Source: Zhengella mangrovi
Lineage (GTDB): Bacteria > Pseudomonadota > Alphaproteobacteria > Rhizobiales > Rhizobiaceae
Assembly (NCBI RefSeq): GCF_002727065.1
Contig: NZ_PDVP01000001.1
Location: 723,812-787,811 of the forward strand
Direction: 5' to 3'
DNA length: 64,000 nt
This document shows positions 27,913 to 37,095 of this stretch, one piece after another; the first letter of the stretch is position 1; each line of letters begins with the position of its first letter. A program made the translations under genes and the position numbers. Below the pieces are notes generated by a model. The model was not told the origin of the DNA. It ran no database searches and was given only the letters and a program-made list of their open reading frames with translations.

Positions 27913-29014
27913 CCCTCCGCTCGAAGTCGATCCTGGGATCGATCCAGGTATAGGTGAGGTCGGATATCAGCCCGACCAGCAGCCCCATCAGCGAGAAGAT
28001 GTAGAGCGTGGCGAAGACGACCGGGTAGTCGCGGTCGAGCACCGACTTGAAGCCGAGCAGGCCGAGCCCGTCCAGCGAGAAGATCTGCTCGATCAGCAGG
28101 GAACCGGTGAAGAAGGCCGTGATGAAGGCGCCGGGAAAGCCGGCGATGATGATCAGCATGGCGTTGCGGAAGACATGGCCGTAGAGCACCTGCCGTTCGC
28201 CCAGCCCCTTGGCCCGGGCCGTCACCACGTACTGTTTCTTGATCTCGTCGAGGAAGGAGTTCTTCGTCAGCAGCGTCAGCGTGGCGAACTGCGACAGCAC
28301 CATGGCGGTGATCGGCAGCGTGATGTGCCAGAGATAGTCGAGGATGCGGGCGGGCCAGGACAACTGGTCCCAGTTTTCCGACGTCAGGCCCCGCAGCGGG
28401 AAGAAATCCCAGTAGGAGCCGCCGGCAAACAGCACGATCAGCAGCACCGCGAACAGGAAGCTCGGGATGGCGTAGCCGACGATGATGACCGCGGAGGTCC
28501 AGATGTCGAACGGCGAGCCGTCCTTCACTGCCTTGCGAATGCCGAGCGGGATCGAGATGGAGTAGGAGATCAGCGTCAGCCACAGGCCGAGCGAGATCGA
28601 CACCGGCATCTTTTCCAGGATCAGGTCGATGACCGAGGTGGAGCGGAAATAGCTCTCGCCGAAATCGAAGCGGGCGTAGTTCCACAGCATCATGCCGAAG
28701 CGCTCGTACCACGGCTTGTCGAATCCGAACTGCTTTTCGAGCTGCTTGATGAACTCCGGGTCGAGACCCTGCGCGCCGCGGTATTTCGACGAGACGTCGC
28801 CGCCGCCCGAATCGAAGCCCTGGTTCTGGCCGCCGAAATCGCCGCCGCCGCCGGAAATCCGGTCCGTTGCGCTGCCGCCCTGGCCGGTCAGCTGGGCAAT
28901 CACCTGTTCCACCGGTCCGCCGGGGGCGAACTGGATCACCGCGAAGGAGACGGCCATGATGCCGAACAGCGTCGGGATCATCAGCAGCAGTCGCCTGAGA
29001 ATATAGGCGCCCAT
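27905..29014 (-). CDS. yejB: Oligopeptide ABC transporter permease YejB
   Basis: A 369-residue permease of the DppB/YejB type. The first helix is [19 protein letters not shown]. Six helices in all are predicted, with the EAA motif near 250-275 ([20 protein letters not shown]). The [21 protein letters not shown] signature lies near 305-325. The periplasmic segment at residues about 45-75 carries a Gly-rich stretch ([18 protein letters not shown]) that looks like a flexible insertion. Two upstream genes encode its candidate binding proteins. The end overlaps yejE. Confidence 0.95.
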   Translation of the reverse strand: MGAYILRRLLLMIPTLFGIMAVSFAVIQFAPGGPVEQVIAQLTGQGGSATDRISGGGGDFGGQNQGFDSGGGDVSSKYRGAQGLDPEFIKQLEKQFGFDKPWYERFGMMLWNYARFDFGESYFRSTSVIDLILEKMPVSISLGLWLTLISYSISIPLGIRKAVKDGSPFDIWTSAVIIVGYAIPSFLFAVLLIVLFAGGSYWDFFPLRGLTSENWDQLSWPARILDYLWHITLPITAMVLSQFATLTLLTKNSFLDEIKKQYVVTARAKGLGERQVLYGHVFRNAMLIIIAGFPGAFITAFFTGSLLIEQIFSLDGLGLLGFKSVLDRDYPVVFATLYIFSLMGLLVGLISDLTYTWIDPRIDFERRDV

Positions 29015-29053
29015 CAGGCCGCACCCCGCTTCGTCATGGTCCGCCGTGCCGGA

Positions 29054-30931
29054 TCAAGCCTTGCCAATCGCCCGCGCCTTCTCTTCGTCCATCCACCACA
29101 GCCGCTCGGGCGAAAACCCGTAGTCCGGCTTGTTTTCGTCGAATCCGAACATGTCCCAGTAGGCTGTCCGGTGATTCGCAGCATGCCAATTTGGAATCCA
29201 GTCTCGCCGCGCGCGCAAGACCCGGTCGAGCGCCCGCATGGCAATGGTCAGGTCCTCGCGGCTCTTCGCGGCGCCAACCGAGTCCAGCAGTGCATCCACC
29301 GCCGGGTCTGCTGTGCCCGGCAGGTTGCGCGTTCCCGGCGCCGCCGCGGCTTCGGCGGAAAAGATCAGCGCCAGGCCCTCCCGGGTCGGCGTGGCACCAT
29401 GGTTGAGCGCGATGCCCACCATGTCGAAATCGTAGTCGCGCAGCCGCGTCTCGAACTGCGAGGCATCGACCATGCGCGAGGCCGCGTCGAAGCCGACCGC
29501 CCGCAGGTTCTCGATGAAGGGCTGCAGCACGCGTACGAAGGTCTGGTCGCGGACGAGGATCTCCAGCGTCAGCGTCTTGCCGGTGGCATCGGCCAGCATC
29601 CCTTCGCTGGTGCGCCGGAAACCCATGTCCCCGAGCAGCCGCGCGGCCTGCGAGAGAAGCCGCCGGTCGCGCCCCGATCCGTCCGAGACGGGCATGGTCA
29701 CCGGGTCGCCAAAGACCTCCTCCGGCAACCCCTCGCGCAGTGGTTCCAGCAGGCGCAGTTCGGCATCCGATGGCGGCCCTTCGGCGATGAAGTCGGAGCC
29801 GGTGAAAAGCGATTGAGAGCGCTCGTAGGAGCCGTAGAAAAGCTTCTCGCGCGTCCACTCGAAATCGAAGCACAGGTTGATCGCTTCCGCCATGCGCCGG
29901 TCCGCGAGGTGCGGCCGCCGGCGGTTGACCGCCCAGCCCTGCATGGAGGCGAATTTCTCCCGGTCGAAGGTCCGCTTCACCACCTTGCCTTCGGCGAGCG
30001 CCGGGAAATCGTACTCGGTGGCCCAGGTCTTGGAGGTGAATTCCTCCCGGAACAGCGTGATGCCCTTCTTGAAGGCCTCGAACCCGGCCTGCCGGTCGCG
30101 GTAATAGTCGATGCGGATGCGGTCGAAATGGAACTGGCCGCGCATCACCGGCAGGTCGCGGCCCCAGTAGTCCGGTACGCGCTCGTATTCCACGAAGAGG
30201 CCGGCCTGGGCTTCCGCCACGCGGTAGGGGCCCGACGCCATCAGTGCCGTCATCCGGGTCTGGTCGAAGGCCATGCCGTCGAAAAAGGCCTTCTGCAGGA
30301 TCGGGAAGGTGGCCGCCGTCAGGATGGTGCGGTCGGACTGGCTGCCCGAGAAGACGAGATCGACCGTGAACGGGTCGACGGCCTCGGCCCTGACCAGTTC
30401 GCGCAGCGGCTGGCTCAGCGCCGGATGGGCCTCCGGCGTCTTGAAGGTCATGTAGGTGAAGACCACGTCGTCGGCGGTCACCGGCGCGCCGTTGTGGAAG
30501 CGGGCCTGGTCGCGAAGCCGGAAGCGGTAGCGGTTGCGGTCGGGCGAAATGGTCACGCTCTCGGCCAGCAGCCCGTAGATGGCGTCCGGTTCGTCCAGCG
30601 CGCGCTCCATCAGCGAATCGAAGCACAGCTCCATGCGCATGGGCGCATTGCCCCGGAAGGTGAAGCTGTTCAGCGTGTCGAAGGTCTGGGCGCCCTGGTT
30701 GTAGGCCCAGTTGGGCGGCGAGAAGTTGAACGTGCCGCCGGACGGGGCACCCGGGTCGGCGTAGTCGAACTGCTCGAACCCCGGCGGATATTTGAAGCTG
30801 CCGAAGGCCGACAGCCCGTGCAGCGGCTCGTTGTCCGGCAGGGCGGCGAGGCCCGGCAGCGGCAGGAGGGGCATCGCCGCCGCCGATCCGGCAAGCGTCA
30901 GGAAGCGCCGGCGCGTCGTCTCGTGCGCCAT
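29054..30931 (-). CDS. yejA: Periplasmic oligopeptide-binding protein, YejA-like, copy 1 (promoter-distal)
   Basis: A 625-residue family 5 extracellular solute-binding protein. From the ATG at 30931 the N-terminus carries a twin-arginine export signal (TTRRRFLTLAGSAAA, residues 5-19). The body shows family motifs: LHGLSAFGSFKYPPGFEQFDY, RFRLRDQARFHNGAPVTADDVVFT near 140-165, and a C-terminal MDEEKARAIGKA. The name follows YejA because its order with yejBEF matches. The upstream paralogue ends 5 bases before its start, so they form a tandem pair. An ATG-less extension to 30982 enters the neighbour and is rejected. Confidence 0.92.
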   Translation of the reverse strand: MAHETTRRRFLTLAGSAAAMPLLPLPGLAALPDNEPLHGLSAFGSFKYPPGFEQFDYADPGAPSGGTFNFSPPNWAYNQGAQTFDTLNSFTFRGNAPMRMELCFDSLMERALDEPDAIYGLLAESVTISPDRNRYRFRLRDQARFHNGAPVTADDVVFTYMTFKTPEAHPALSQPLRELVRAEAVDPFTVDLVFSGSQSDRTILTAATFPILQKAFFDGMAFDQTRMTALMASGPYRVAEAQAGLFVEYERVPDYWGRDLPVMRGQFHFDRIRIDYYRDRQAGFEAFKKGITLFREEFTSKTWATEYDFPALAEGKVVKRTFDREKFASMQGWAVNRRRPHLADRRMAEAINLCFDFEWTREKLFYGSYERSQSLFTGSDFIAEGPPSDAELRLLEPLREGLPEEVFGDPVTMPVSDGSGRDRRLLSQAARLLGDMGFRRTSEGMLADATGKTLTLEILVRDQTFVRVLQPFIENLRAVGFDAASRMVDASQFETRLRDYDFDMVGIALNHGATPTREGLALIFSAEAAAAPGTRNLPGTADPAVDALLDSVGAAKSREDLTIAMRALDRVLRARRDWIPNWHAANHRTAYWDMFGFDENKPDYGFSPERLWWMDEEKARAIGKA

Positions 30932-30936
30932 GCCGG

Positions 30937-32865
30937 TCAGCCTTCCTTCTGGATGCGCGCGGCCTTGTCGGCATCCCACCACCAGACGGTCGGGAAGCCG
31001 TTGCTGTATTCCGGCAGCGGATCGGGCCGGCCGAAGCGGTCCCAGTAGATCATCCGGTCATAGGGATAATACCACTGCGGGATCACGTAGTTGTGGTGCA
31101 GCAGCGCCCGGTCCAGCGCCCGCGTCGCTGCCACCAGCGTGTCGCGGTCCTTGGCGAAGATCACCTCGTCGATCAGCCGGTCGATGCCGTCGTCGGCGAT
31201 GCCGGCGAAATTGCGCGACCCTTCCCGGTCCTTCGATTCCGATCCCCAGTAGTTGCGCTGCTCGTTGCCCGGCGACAGGCTCTGGCCCCAGGTGCTGATG
31301 ATCATGTCGTAGTCGAAGGCGCGCCAGCGGTTGATGTAGGAGGAGGTCTCGATCTCGCGGTAGCTCGCGTCGATGCCGATCTTGCGCAGGTTGTCGACGT
31401 AGGGCAGCACGATCTTGTCGAAGTTGCGCCCCGAGATGTCGAGGATCTCGAAGGTCAGCGGCTCGCCCGTCTCGGTATGAACCATCTTGCGGTCCGTGAT
31501 CGCATAGCCCGCCTCGCGCAGCAGCCGGACCGCCTCGCGCAGGTTGTTGCGCAGCTTGGCGTCGGTGCCGGCCACCGGGTTGCTGTAAACCTCGGTGAAC
31601 ACGGTCTCCGGCACCAGCTCGCGGTATTTCTCGAGGATCTCGAGTTCCTTGCCCTGCGGCAAGCCGGAAGACGCCAGTTCCGTTCCCGCGAAGTAGCTGT
31701 CGTTGCGCAGGTACAGGTCGTAGAGCACGGTCCGGTTCGTGGTCTCGAAATCGAAGGCGAAGTTGAGTGCCCGGCGCACCCGCCAGTCCTGGAACTTCTT
31801 GCGCCGCAGGTTGGGCACGAAGGCCTGCATCGAGCCCGACGCGCGGTCCGGGAAGGTCTCCAGCTTGACGAAACCCTTGGCACGGCCCGGGAACAGCGAC
31901 GGCTCGTAGGCCGTCACCCAGTTCTTGGCCGAGTTCTCGAGCCGGAAGTCATAGGCATCCGCCTTCAGCGCCTCCACGATCACTGCGCCGTCGCGATAAT
32001 ACTCGTAGGCGATCTCGTCGAAGTTGTTCTGCCCGACATTCGAGGGCAGGTCGGCGCCCCAGTAGTCCTTGACCCGTTCGAAGGTGATCGACCGTCCCGC
32101 ATCCACCTTGCCGATCCGGTAGGGGCCGGATCCCAGCGGCGGTTCCAGCGTGCTCTGGGCCACGTCGCGCTGCTTGCCGTCGGCGCCGGTGCCTTCCCAC
32201 CAGTGCTTTGCCAGCACCATGAGCTGGCCCATGATGTGCGGCAGTTCCCGGTTGCCGCGCACGTTGAACAGGAAGGTGACCTCGCCGTCGCCGGAGACCT
32301 CCGCCTTGACGACGTTGCGATAGTAGAAGCGCACCTGCGGGTTCAGCTCGACCTGTTTCTCGAAGCTCCACACCACGTCGTCGGCGGTCACCGGCTTGCC
32401 ATCATGCCAGCGCGCCTTGGGGTTCATCCGGAAGGATACCCAGGAAAAGTCGGCCGGGTAGCGGATCGCCTCGGCCAGCAGGCCGTATTCTGCGGAAATG
32501 TTCAGCTCGTCGAGGCTGGACACCATCAGCGTCTCGAACACGAGCCCGAGCCCGGTGGCGGCCTCGCCCTTGGTCGGAACAGGGTTGAACGTGTCGAACG
32601 ATCCCATCGAGGCCAGCCGCGCCCGGCCGGTCTTCGGCGCGTCCGCATTGACGTAGTCGAAGCGGCTGAAGCCTTCCGGGTATTTCGGCGTGCCGGTGAG
32701 CGCCGTGGCGTGGTGCCAGGCCTCGGCGTCGCGCGCCGCGGCATCGGGCAGGGCAGGGTTCTCGATCGGCGTTTCCTGCGCCGCCGCGCGGCGCATGGCG
32801 AGCGGCATGAGCGCGGCCGAAATCAGCAGATTGCGGCGGGTCAGGAGGAGATTGGGAAATGCCAT
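30937..32865 (-). CDS. Periplasmic oligopeptide-binding protein, YejA-like, copy 2 (promoter-proximal)
   Basis: A 642-residue family 5 solute-binding protein, first gene of the yej operon. The ATG at 32865 has AGGACAGG upstream. The signal TRRNLLISAALMPLAM (residues 9-24) has the paired Arg of the Tat pathway, followed by AAAQE. Conserved parts: GTPKYPEGFSRFDYVNADAP, RMNPKARWHDGKPVTADDVVW near 135-155 and IPQWYYPYDRMIYWDRFG near 600. It is a clear paralogue of the next gene but diverged, so the two probably widen the range of peptides delivered to one YejBEF core. Confidence 0.92.
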   Translation of the reverse strand: MAFPNLLLTRRNLLISAALMPLAMRRAAAQETPIENPALPDAAARDAEAWHHATALTGTPKYPEGFSRFDYVNADAPKTGRARLASMGSFDTFNPVPTKGEAATGLGLVFETLMVSSLDELNISAEYGLLAEAIRYPADFSWVSFRMNPKARWHDGKPVTADDVVWSFEKQVELNPQVRFYYRNVVKAEVSGDGEVTFLFNVRGNRELPHIMGQLMVLAKHWWEGTGADGKQRDVAQSTLEPPLGSGPYRIGKVDAGRSITFERVKDYWGADLPSNVGQNNFDEIAYEYYRDGAVIVEALKADAYDFRLENSAKNWVTAYEPSLFPGRAKGFVKLETFPDRASGSMQAFVPNLRRKKFQDWRVRRALNFAFDFETTNRTVLYDLYLRNDSYFAGTELASSGLPQGKELEILEKYRELVPETVFTEVYSNPVAGTDAKLRNNLREAVRLLREAGYAITDRKMVHTETGEPLTFEILDISGRNFDKIVLPYVDNLRKIGIDASYREIETSSYINRWRAFDYDMIISTWGQSLSPGNEQRNYWGSESKDREGSRNFAGIADDGIDRLIDEVIFAKDRDTLVAATRALDRALLHHNYVIPQWYYPYDRMIYWDRFGRPDPLPEYSNGFPTVWWWDADKAARIQKEG

Positions 32866-32997
32866 GAGTTGCCTGTCCTTCCATGCCTTGGCCATTGGTG
32901 GAAAGCGCGCCCGCAAACGCGCTGATCACGTTTCGTAACCTATGGCTTTTTGTGGCGATTGAAAGAGCGGCAAGCCCTTCCAACATGACAGGAACAT

Positions 32998-33024
32998 TAA
33001 AAAAGCCGGCTGCGAGGCCGGCTT
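32998..33024 (-). terminator. Intrinsic terminator of cycM
   Basis: Stem AAGCCGGC/GCCGGCTT (33003-33010, 33017-33024) with a 6-base loop. On the minus strand it is followed by TTTT continuing into TAA. It is 29 bases past the cycM stop. Confidence 0.88.
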
Positions 33025-33052
33025 CTTTCAAATCGTCGTGATGGGGCGGACC

Positions 33053-33703
33053 TTACTCGGTCTTGCCCTCGGCCGGGGCCGCGTTCGCGTCGCCAGCCGC
33101 CGGAGCCGCGGCCGCATCGCCGTTGGCGGCCGGTGCCGCGGCATCGCCTGCGGCCGGCAGCGGGTAGGGCGTGTCTTCCTGCGTGCGCAGCCAGGCCAGC
33201 AGGTTGGCGCGGTCCTCCACCTTCTTCAGGCCGGCGAAGCCCATGGCGGTTCCGCTGATGTATTTCTTCGGAGCGGCCAGGAAGTGGTTCAGGTGGTCAT
33301 AGTCCCAGACCAGCGACTGGCCCTGGGAGAACTCCTGCATGGAGCCCGAGTAGGAGAAGCCCTCGTGGCTGGCGATCGGCCGGCCGACGACGCCCCAGAG
33401 GTTCGGGCCCACCTTGTTGGCGCCGCCCTTGTCCACGGTGTGGCACGCGGCGCACTTCTTGAAGACCTTCTCGCCTTCGGCCGGATCGGCGCTGGCCAGC
33501 AGCGGGGCCACCGGCTCCGGACCGGTGTCCTTGGCTTCGCCCCCGGTGTTCTCAGCGCCGCCCTCCGCGGCCTGGATCACGTAGCCCGGCTGTTCCGGGT
33601 CATGCGATTCGAAGATCGCATCGGATGCAATGCTCAGCGAGAAAACCACGAAAACGGTTCCCAGCGTCGCGCCGATGAATTTGTTGAGTTCGAAAGAGTC
33701 CAT
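33053..33703 (-). CDS. cycM: Membrane-anchored cytochrome c (CycM type)
   Basis: A 216-residue class I cytochrome c that feeds electrons to a terminal oxidase. It is anchored by an uncleaved N-terminal helix (KFIGATLGTVFVVFSLSIA, residues 8-26), followed by a Gly/Glu linker. The haem site is CAACH at 84-88, and the distal ligand is Met154 in GTAMGFAGLKKV. The last 35 residues are a low-complexity Ala/Pro/Gly tail, longer than usual. The ATG at 33703 has AGGAG 10 bases upstream. It is divergent from kdsB; cycM-kdsB-pheA is a recurrent alphaproteobacterial order. Confidence 0.94.
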   Translation of the reverse strand: MDSFELNKFIGATLGTVFVVFSLSIASDAIFESHDPEQPGYVIQAAEGGAENTGGEAKDTGPEPVAPLLASADPAEGEKVFKKCAACHTVDKGGANKVGPNLWGVVGRPIASHEGFSYSGSMQEFSQGQSLVWDYDHLNHFLAAPKKYISGTAMGFAGLKKVEDRANLLAWLRTQEDTPYPLPAAGDAAAPAANGDAAAAPAAGDANAAPAEGKTE

Positions 33704-33904
33704 GTCCCAGAGGCTCCTGCATGCTTCCCCGCCGCTGAGCGTCCTGGTCGCGGTTGGGAACCTAGACGCATGGGCGCACCAATCCCTCGACTGGCGGGGC
33801 CAGTTTTCGGTCGCGCGGAACCTATGTCTTTTACAGCGCCGTTGCAACACATATAAGAAGCCTCCCACTGAGACTTTTTGCCACTTTCTCCAGGTGATCC
33901 CGAC

Positions 33905-34639
33905 ATGAAGCCGATTGTCCTCATTCCGGCCCGGATGGCCTCGACCCGTCTGCCCGGCAAACCGCTCGCCGACATCGCCGGCCAGCCCATGATCGTCCAG
34001 GTGGCGCGCCGCGCCGCCGAAGCCGATTGCGGCCGTGTCGTCGTTGCCACGGATACGCCCGCCGTGATGGAGGCGGTGCGGGCCGGCGGCTTCGAGGCGG
34101 TGATGACCGGCAGCCACCACCAGTCCGGCTCCGACCGCATCTTCGAGGCGCTGCAATTGCTCGACCCGGACGGCGGCCACGATGTCGTCATCAATGTCCA
34201 GGGTGACCTGCCGACCATTGACAGGGCCACGGTGCGTGCCGCGCTCGCGCCGCTGGAAGACCCGACCGTCGACATCGCCACGCTGACCGTCGAGATCGTC
34301 CGCGAGCAGGAGCGGACCAATCCCAACGTCGTCAAGGTCGTCGGCACGCCGCTGTCGCCTGCCCGCCTGCGCGCGCTCTATTTCACCCGCGCGACCGCGC
34401 CCTGGGGCGAGGGTCCGCTCTACCATCATATCGGCCTCTATGCCTGGCGGCGCGCGGCGCTGGCCCGTTTCGTCGCCATGCCGCCCTCCGCCCTGGAGAC
34501 GCGGGAGCGGCTGGAGCAGTTGCGCGCGCTGGAGGCCGGCATGCGCATCGACGCGGAAATCGTTGACACCGTGCCCCTGGGCGTGGATACGCCGGAGGAT
34601 CTCGAACGGGCCCGTGCCATCCTCGGCGGAGATGCCTGA
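33905..34639 (+). CDS. kdsB: 3-deoxy-manno-octulosonate cytidylyltransferase
   Basis: This enzyme activates Kdo as CMP-Kdo for lipopolysaccharide core synthesis in the cytoplasm. The 244-residue protein starts [21 protein letters not shown], the nucleotide-binding signature, and has [10 protein letters not shown] near 48. [14 protein letters not shown] near 75-88 and [12 protein letters not shown] near 98-109 carry metal- and CTP-binding residues. [12 protein letters not shown] is near 170. Length is normal. It is followed 21 bases later by pheA on the same strand. A 27-base 5' extension from 33878 is not needed. Confidence 0.96.
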   Translation: MKPIVLIPARMASTRLPGKPLADIAGQPMIVQVARRAAEADCGRVVVATDTPAVMEAVRAGGFEAVMTGSHHQSGSDRIFEALQLLDPDGGHDVVINVQGDLPTIDRATVRAALAPLEDPTVDIATLTVEIVREQERTNPNVVKVVGTPLSPARLRALYFTRATAPWGEGPLYHHIGLYAWRRAALARFVAMPPSALETRERLEQLRALEAGMRIDAEIVDTVPLGVDTPEDLERARAILGGDA

Positions 34640-34660
34640 GCGCGGGCGAAAGGAAAGACC

Positions 34661-35533
34661 ATGATCGCGAAGACCAACTGCATCGCCTTCCAGGGCGAAC
34701 CGGGCGCCAACTCCGATACCGCCTGCCGCGACATGTTTCCGGCCATGGAGCCGCTGCCCTGTCCGACCTTCGAGGATGCCTTCGTGGCCGTGGAAAGCGG
34801 CAAGGCCGACCTCGCCATGATCCCGATCGAGAACACGATCGCCGGGCGCGTCGCCGACATCCATCACCTTCTCCCGGAAAGCAGGCTGCACATCGTCGGC
34901 GAATACTTCCTGCCGATCCACTTCCAGCTCATGGTTCTGCCCGATGCCGAGCTTTCCGACATCAAGGCGGTGCACAGCCACATCCATGCCCTCGGCCAGT
35001 GCCGCAAGGTCATCCGCAAGCACCGCTGGAAGCCGCTGGTCGCCGGCGACACGGCCGGCGCCGCCCGCCTGGTTCGCGACATGGCCGACAAGACCCAGGC
35101 GGCGCTCGCGCCGCGCCTTGCCGCCGACCTCTACGGCCTGAAGATCATCGCCTCCGACGTCGAGGATCACGAGAACAACGTCACCCGCTTCGTCGTCCTG
35201 TCGCGCGACAAGGTGATCCCGTCCCGCGTCGGCGACGAGCTGATGATGACCACCTTCGTCTTCCGTGTGCGCAACATTCCCGCCGCGCTCTACAAGGCCA
35301 TGGGCGGCTTCGCCACCAACGGCGTCAACATGACCAAGCTGGAAAGCTACCAGACCGGCGGCAAGTTCTTCGCCACCCAGTTCTACGCCGACATCGAGGG
35401 CCATCCGGACGATCGCAACGTGAAACTGGCGCTTGAGGAACTCACCTTTTTCTCCCGTGACGTGCGCGTGCTGGGCGTCTACGAGGCCCATCCGTTCCGC
35501 GCCGCGCAGGCCGAGGACGCCGACGGCCACTGA
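34661..35533 (+). CDS. pheA: Prephenate dehydratase
   Basis: The enzyme converts prephenate to phenylpyruvate in phenylalanine synthesis. The 290-residue mono-functional form has the catalytic domain (AFQGEPGANSDTA near 9-21, IPIENTIAGRV near 53-63). The active-site Thr lies in ENNVTRFVVLS near 170-180. A C-terminal ACT domain begins near 195 (TTFVFRVRNIPAALYKAM) and ends with ESYQTGGKFFATQFYADIEG, the usual phenylalanine-sensing fold. No chorismate mutase domain is fused. RBS GAAAGG precedes the ATG. Likely co-transcribed with kdsB. Confidence 0.96.
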   Translation: MIAKTNCIAFQGEPGANSDTACRDMFPAMEPLPCPTFEDAFVAVESGKADLAMIPIENTIAGRVADIHHLLPESRLHIVGEYFLPIHFQLMVLPDAELSDIKAVHSHIHALGQCRKVIRKHRWKPLVAGDTAGAARLVRDMADKTQAALAPRLAADLYGLKIIASDVEDHENNVTRFVVLSRDKVIPSRVGDELMMTTFVFRVRNIPAALYKAMGGFATNGVNMTKLESYQTGGKFFATQFYADIEGHPDDRNVKLALEELTFFSRDVRVLGVYEAHPFRAAQAEDADGH

Positions 35534-35589
35534 CCTGACCGGTGGAACCTTGCGCGCCGCGGCCCGTTCTTGGCCAAAAGGAGCGCGCG

Positions 35590-36285
35590 ATGGACCGGGA
35601 CCCGGCGGGTCTGAACAACCTGTGGATTGCCGGATTCACCGCCGGCCTCCTCGTCTTCCTGCTGGTTGCCGTGCTGATGAGCGGCGGCTACACGGAGGCG
35701 ATCGATACATGGGTTCTGGAAAGCCTCCGCTCTGCCGATGACATGTCGGACGCCCTCGGGCCGACCTGGTTCGAGCAGACCGTCCGGTCGCTGACAGCGC
35801 TCGGCGGGTATCCGGTCATCGTCTTCGCCATCATCAACGCCCTTATTCTCCTCTGGCTGTCGGGTGACCGCTTCTCCACGGCACTGGTCGCCGTGTCGGT
35901 GATCGGCGGGTCCGCGCTCAGTTCCGGCCTGAAGCAGGTTTTCGCCCGCCAGCGGCCCGACATCGTCCGCCATCTCGACCCGACCCTCGTCTCCGTCAGC
36001 TTCCCCAGTTCCCACGCCACGGTTTCGGTCGTGGCCTGGCTTACGCTCGCCATTGTCCTGGCAAGAAAGGTTCATCACCGGGCGGTGGCCGTGTACCTGG
36101 TCGTGGCGGCCATCATCCTCGCCACCATGGTCGGTTTGAGCCGGGTCTATCTCGGAGTCCACTGGCCATCGGACGTGATCGCCGGCTGGGCGCTCGGCAT
36201 GGCCTGGACATCGCTCGTCTTCGGTCTCGCCGCCCGCTTCGGCCAGCGCGAGCATGTCCTTCAGTCCGGCGGGAGGCCGCGATGA
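35590..36285 (+). CDS. PAP2-family membrane phosphatase
   Basis: A 231-residue integral membrane phosphatase (lipid phosphate or undecaprenyl-pyrophosphate type). The three PAP2 signatures are intact: KQVFARQRP near residue 117-125, PSSHATVS near 143-150 and SRVYLGVHWPSDV near 188-200. They are set among six hydrophobic helices. The ATG at 35590 has AAGGAG 6 bases upstream; an upstream in-frame ATG at 35542 lacks support. It follows pheA by 56 bases and overlaps the next gene by 4, so it is in the same transcript. The substrate cannot be decided. Confidence 0.9.
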   Translation: MDRDPAGLNNLWIAGFTAGLLVFLLVAVLMSGGYTEAIDTWVLESLRSADDMSDALGPTWFEQTVRSLTALGGYPVIVFAIINALILLWLSGDRFSTALVAVSVIGGSALSSGLKQVFARQRPDIVRHLDPTLVSVSFPSSHATVSVVAWLTLAIVLARKVHHRAVAVYLVVAAIILATMVGLSRVYLGVHWPSDVIAGWALGMAWTSLVFGLAARFGQREHVLQSGGRPR

Positions 36286-37079
36286 CCACGGCAAGACCAC
36301 GCAAATGGCTGCGCATGCTGGCCCGCTGGGGCTATGCCGCTCGCGGCATCGTCTACCTCGTCATCGGCAGCCTGGCCGTGCTGTCGGCCTTTGGCTCCGC
36401 CGAGGAAACCGGCACCAAGGGTGCGCTTCGCACCCTGACGGAGCAGGGTTTCGGTGGCCTGATCCTGCTGGGGCTGGCCGTCGGCCTCCTGTCCCACGCG
36501 GCCTGGCGGCTGATGCAGTCGCTCTTCGACGCCGATAACCTGGGACATGGCGGCCGGGGGCTCGCGGTAAGGGCGGGTCTCCTCGTCAGCGCCCTGAGCT
36601 ACGGCGCGCTTGCCCTCTATGCGTTCAGCCTTGCCGGCATCGCATCCTCCGGCTCCGGCGGCGGCGGTTCCGGTGCCACCAGGCTCCTCGTGCACCTGAC
36701 CGGATCCTGGGGTGGCACCATCATCCTCTCCGCCGTTTTCGCCGGCATCGCGCTGGCCCACGCCTGGAAGGCGCTCACGGCCGGCTACACGAAATACGTC
36801 CACCCGCCGGCGCGCTACGAACACCTGGTGCACCTGGTCTCCGTCGGCGGCCTGCTCGCCCGCGGCACGGTCTTTGCCGTCATCGCCTTCCTGCTCTGGG
36901 CGCGGCGGCTCGATTATGGCGGCCAATCGATCCCGGATACCGAAACGGTGCTTTCGTGGACGCGCAACCTGCCCTGGGGCGGCATCATCCTGACCGGCCT
37001 GGGCGTGGGCCTCGTCCTGTTCTGTCTCTACAGCTTCGCCGAGGCCGCCTGGCGGCGCGTCAGCCTTCCCGACCCGTAA
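36282..37079 (+). CDS. DUF1206 domain membrane protein of unknown function
   Basis: A 265-residue membrane protein with three repeats of a two-helix unit. Each repeat starts with a small-residue-rich helix of similar pattern: RWGYAARGIVYLVIGSLAVL near 15-34, RAGLLVSALSYGALALYAFS near 98-117 and GLLARGTVFAVIAFLLWARR near 190-209. This matches the DUF1206 architecture. A Gly/Ser linker (SSGSGGGGSG) separates repeat two's helices. No catalytic motif is seen. It overlaps the PAP2 gene by 4 bases and is convergent with nudC. Confidence 0.85.
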   Translation: MTTARPRKWLRMLARWGYAARGIVYLVIGSLAVLSAFGSAEETGTKGALRTLTEQGFGGLILLGLAVGLLSHAAWRLMQSLFDADNLGHGGRGLAVRAGLLVSALSYGALALYAFSLAGIASSGSGGGGSGATRLLVHLTGSWGGTIILSAVFAGIALAHAWKALTAGYTKYVHPPARYEHLVHLVSVGGLLARGTVFAVIAFLLWARRLDYGGQSIPDTETVLSWTRNLPWGGIILTGLGVGLVLFCLYSFAEAAWRRVSLPDP

Positions 37080-37095
37080 GGCAAGCCCGGCGACG

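Noticed and set aside
27800..31048. Plus-strand open frame of 1082 codons
   Set aside because: It is antisense to yejE, yejB and yejA, all strongly supported. Its His/Arg/Glu-rich composition is what third-position GC produces on the opposite strand.
31093..32925. Plus-strand open frame of 610 codons
   Set aside because: Antisense to the promoter-proximal YejA-like gene, with no recognisable domain and no ribosome site.
33704..35530. Minus-strand extension of the cytochrome c frame across kdsB and pheA
   Set aside because: It lies opposite two well-supported genes. The ATG at 33703 with AGGAG and the membrane-anchor sequence mark the real cytochrome start.
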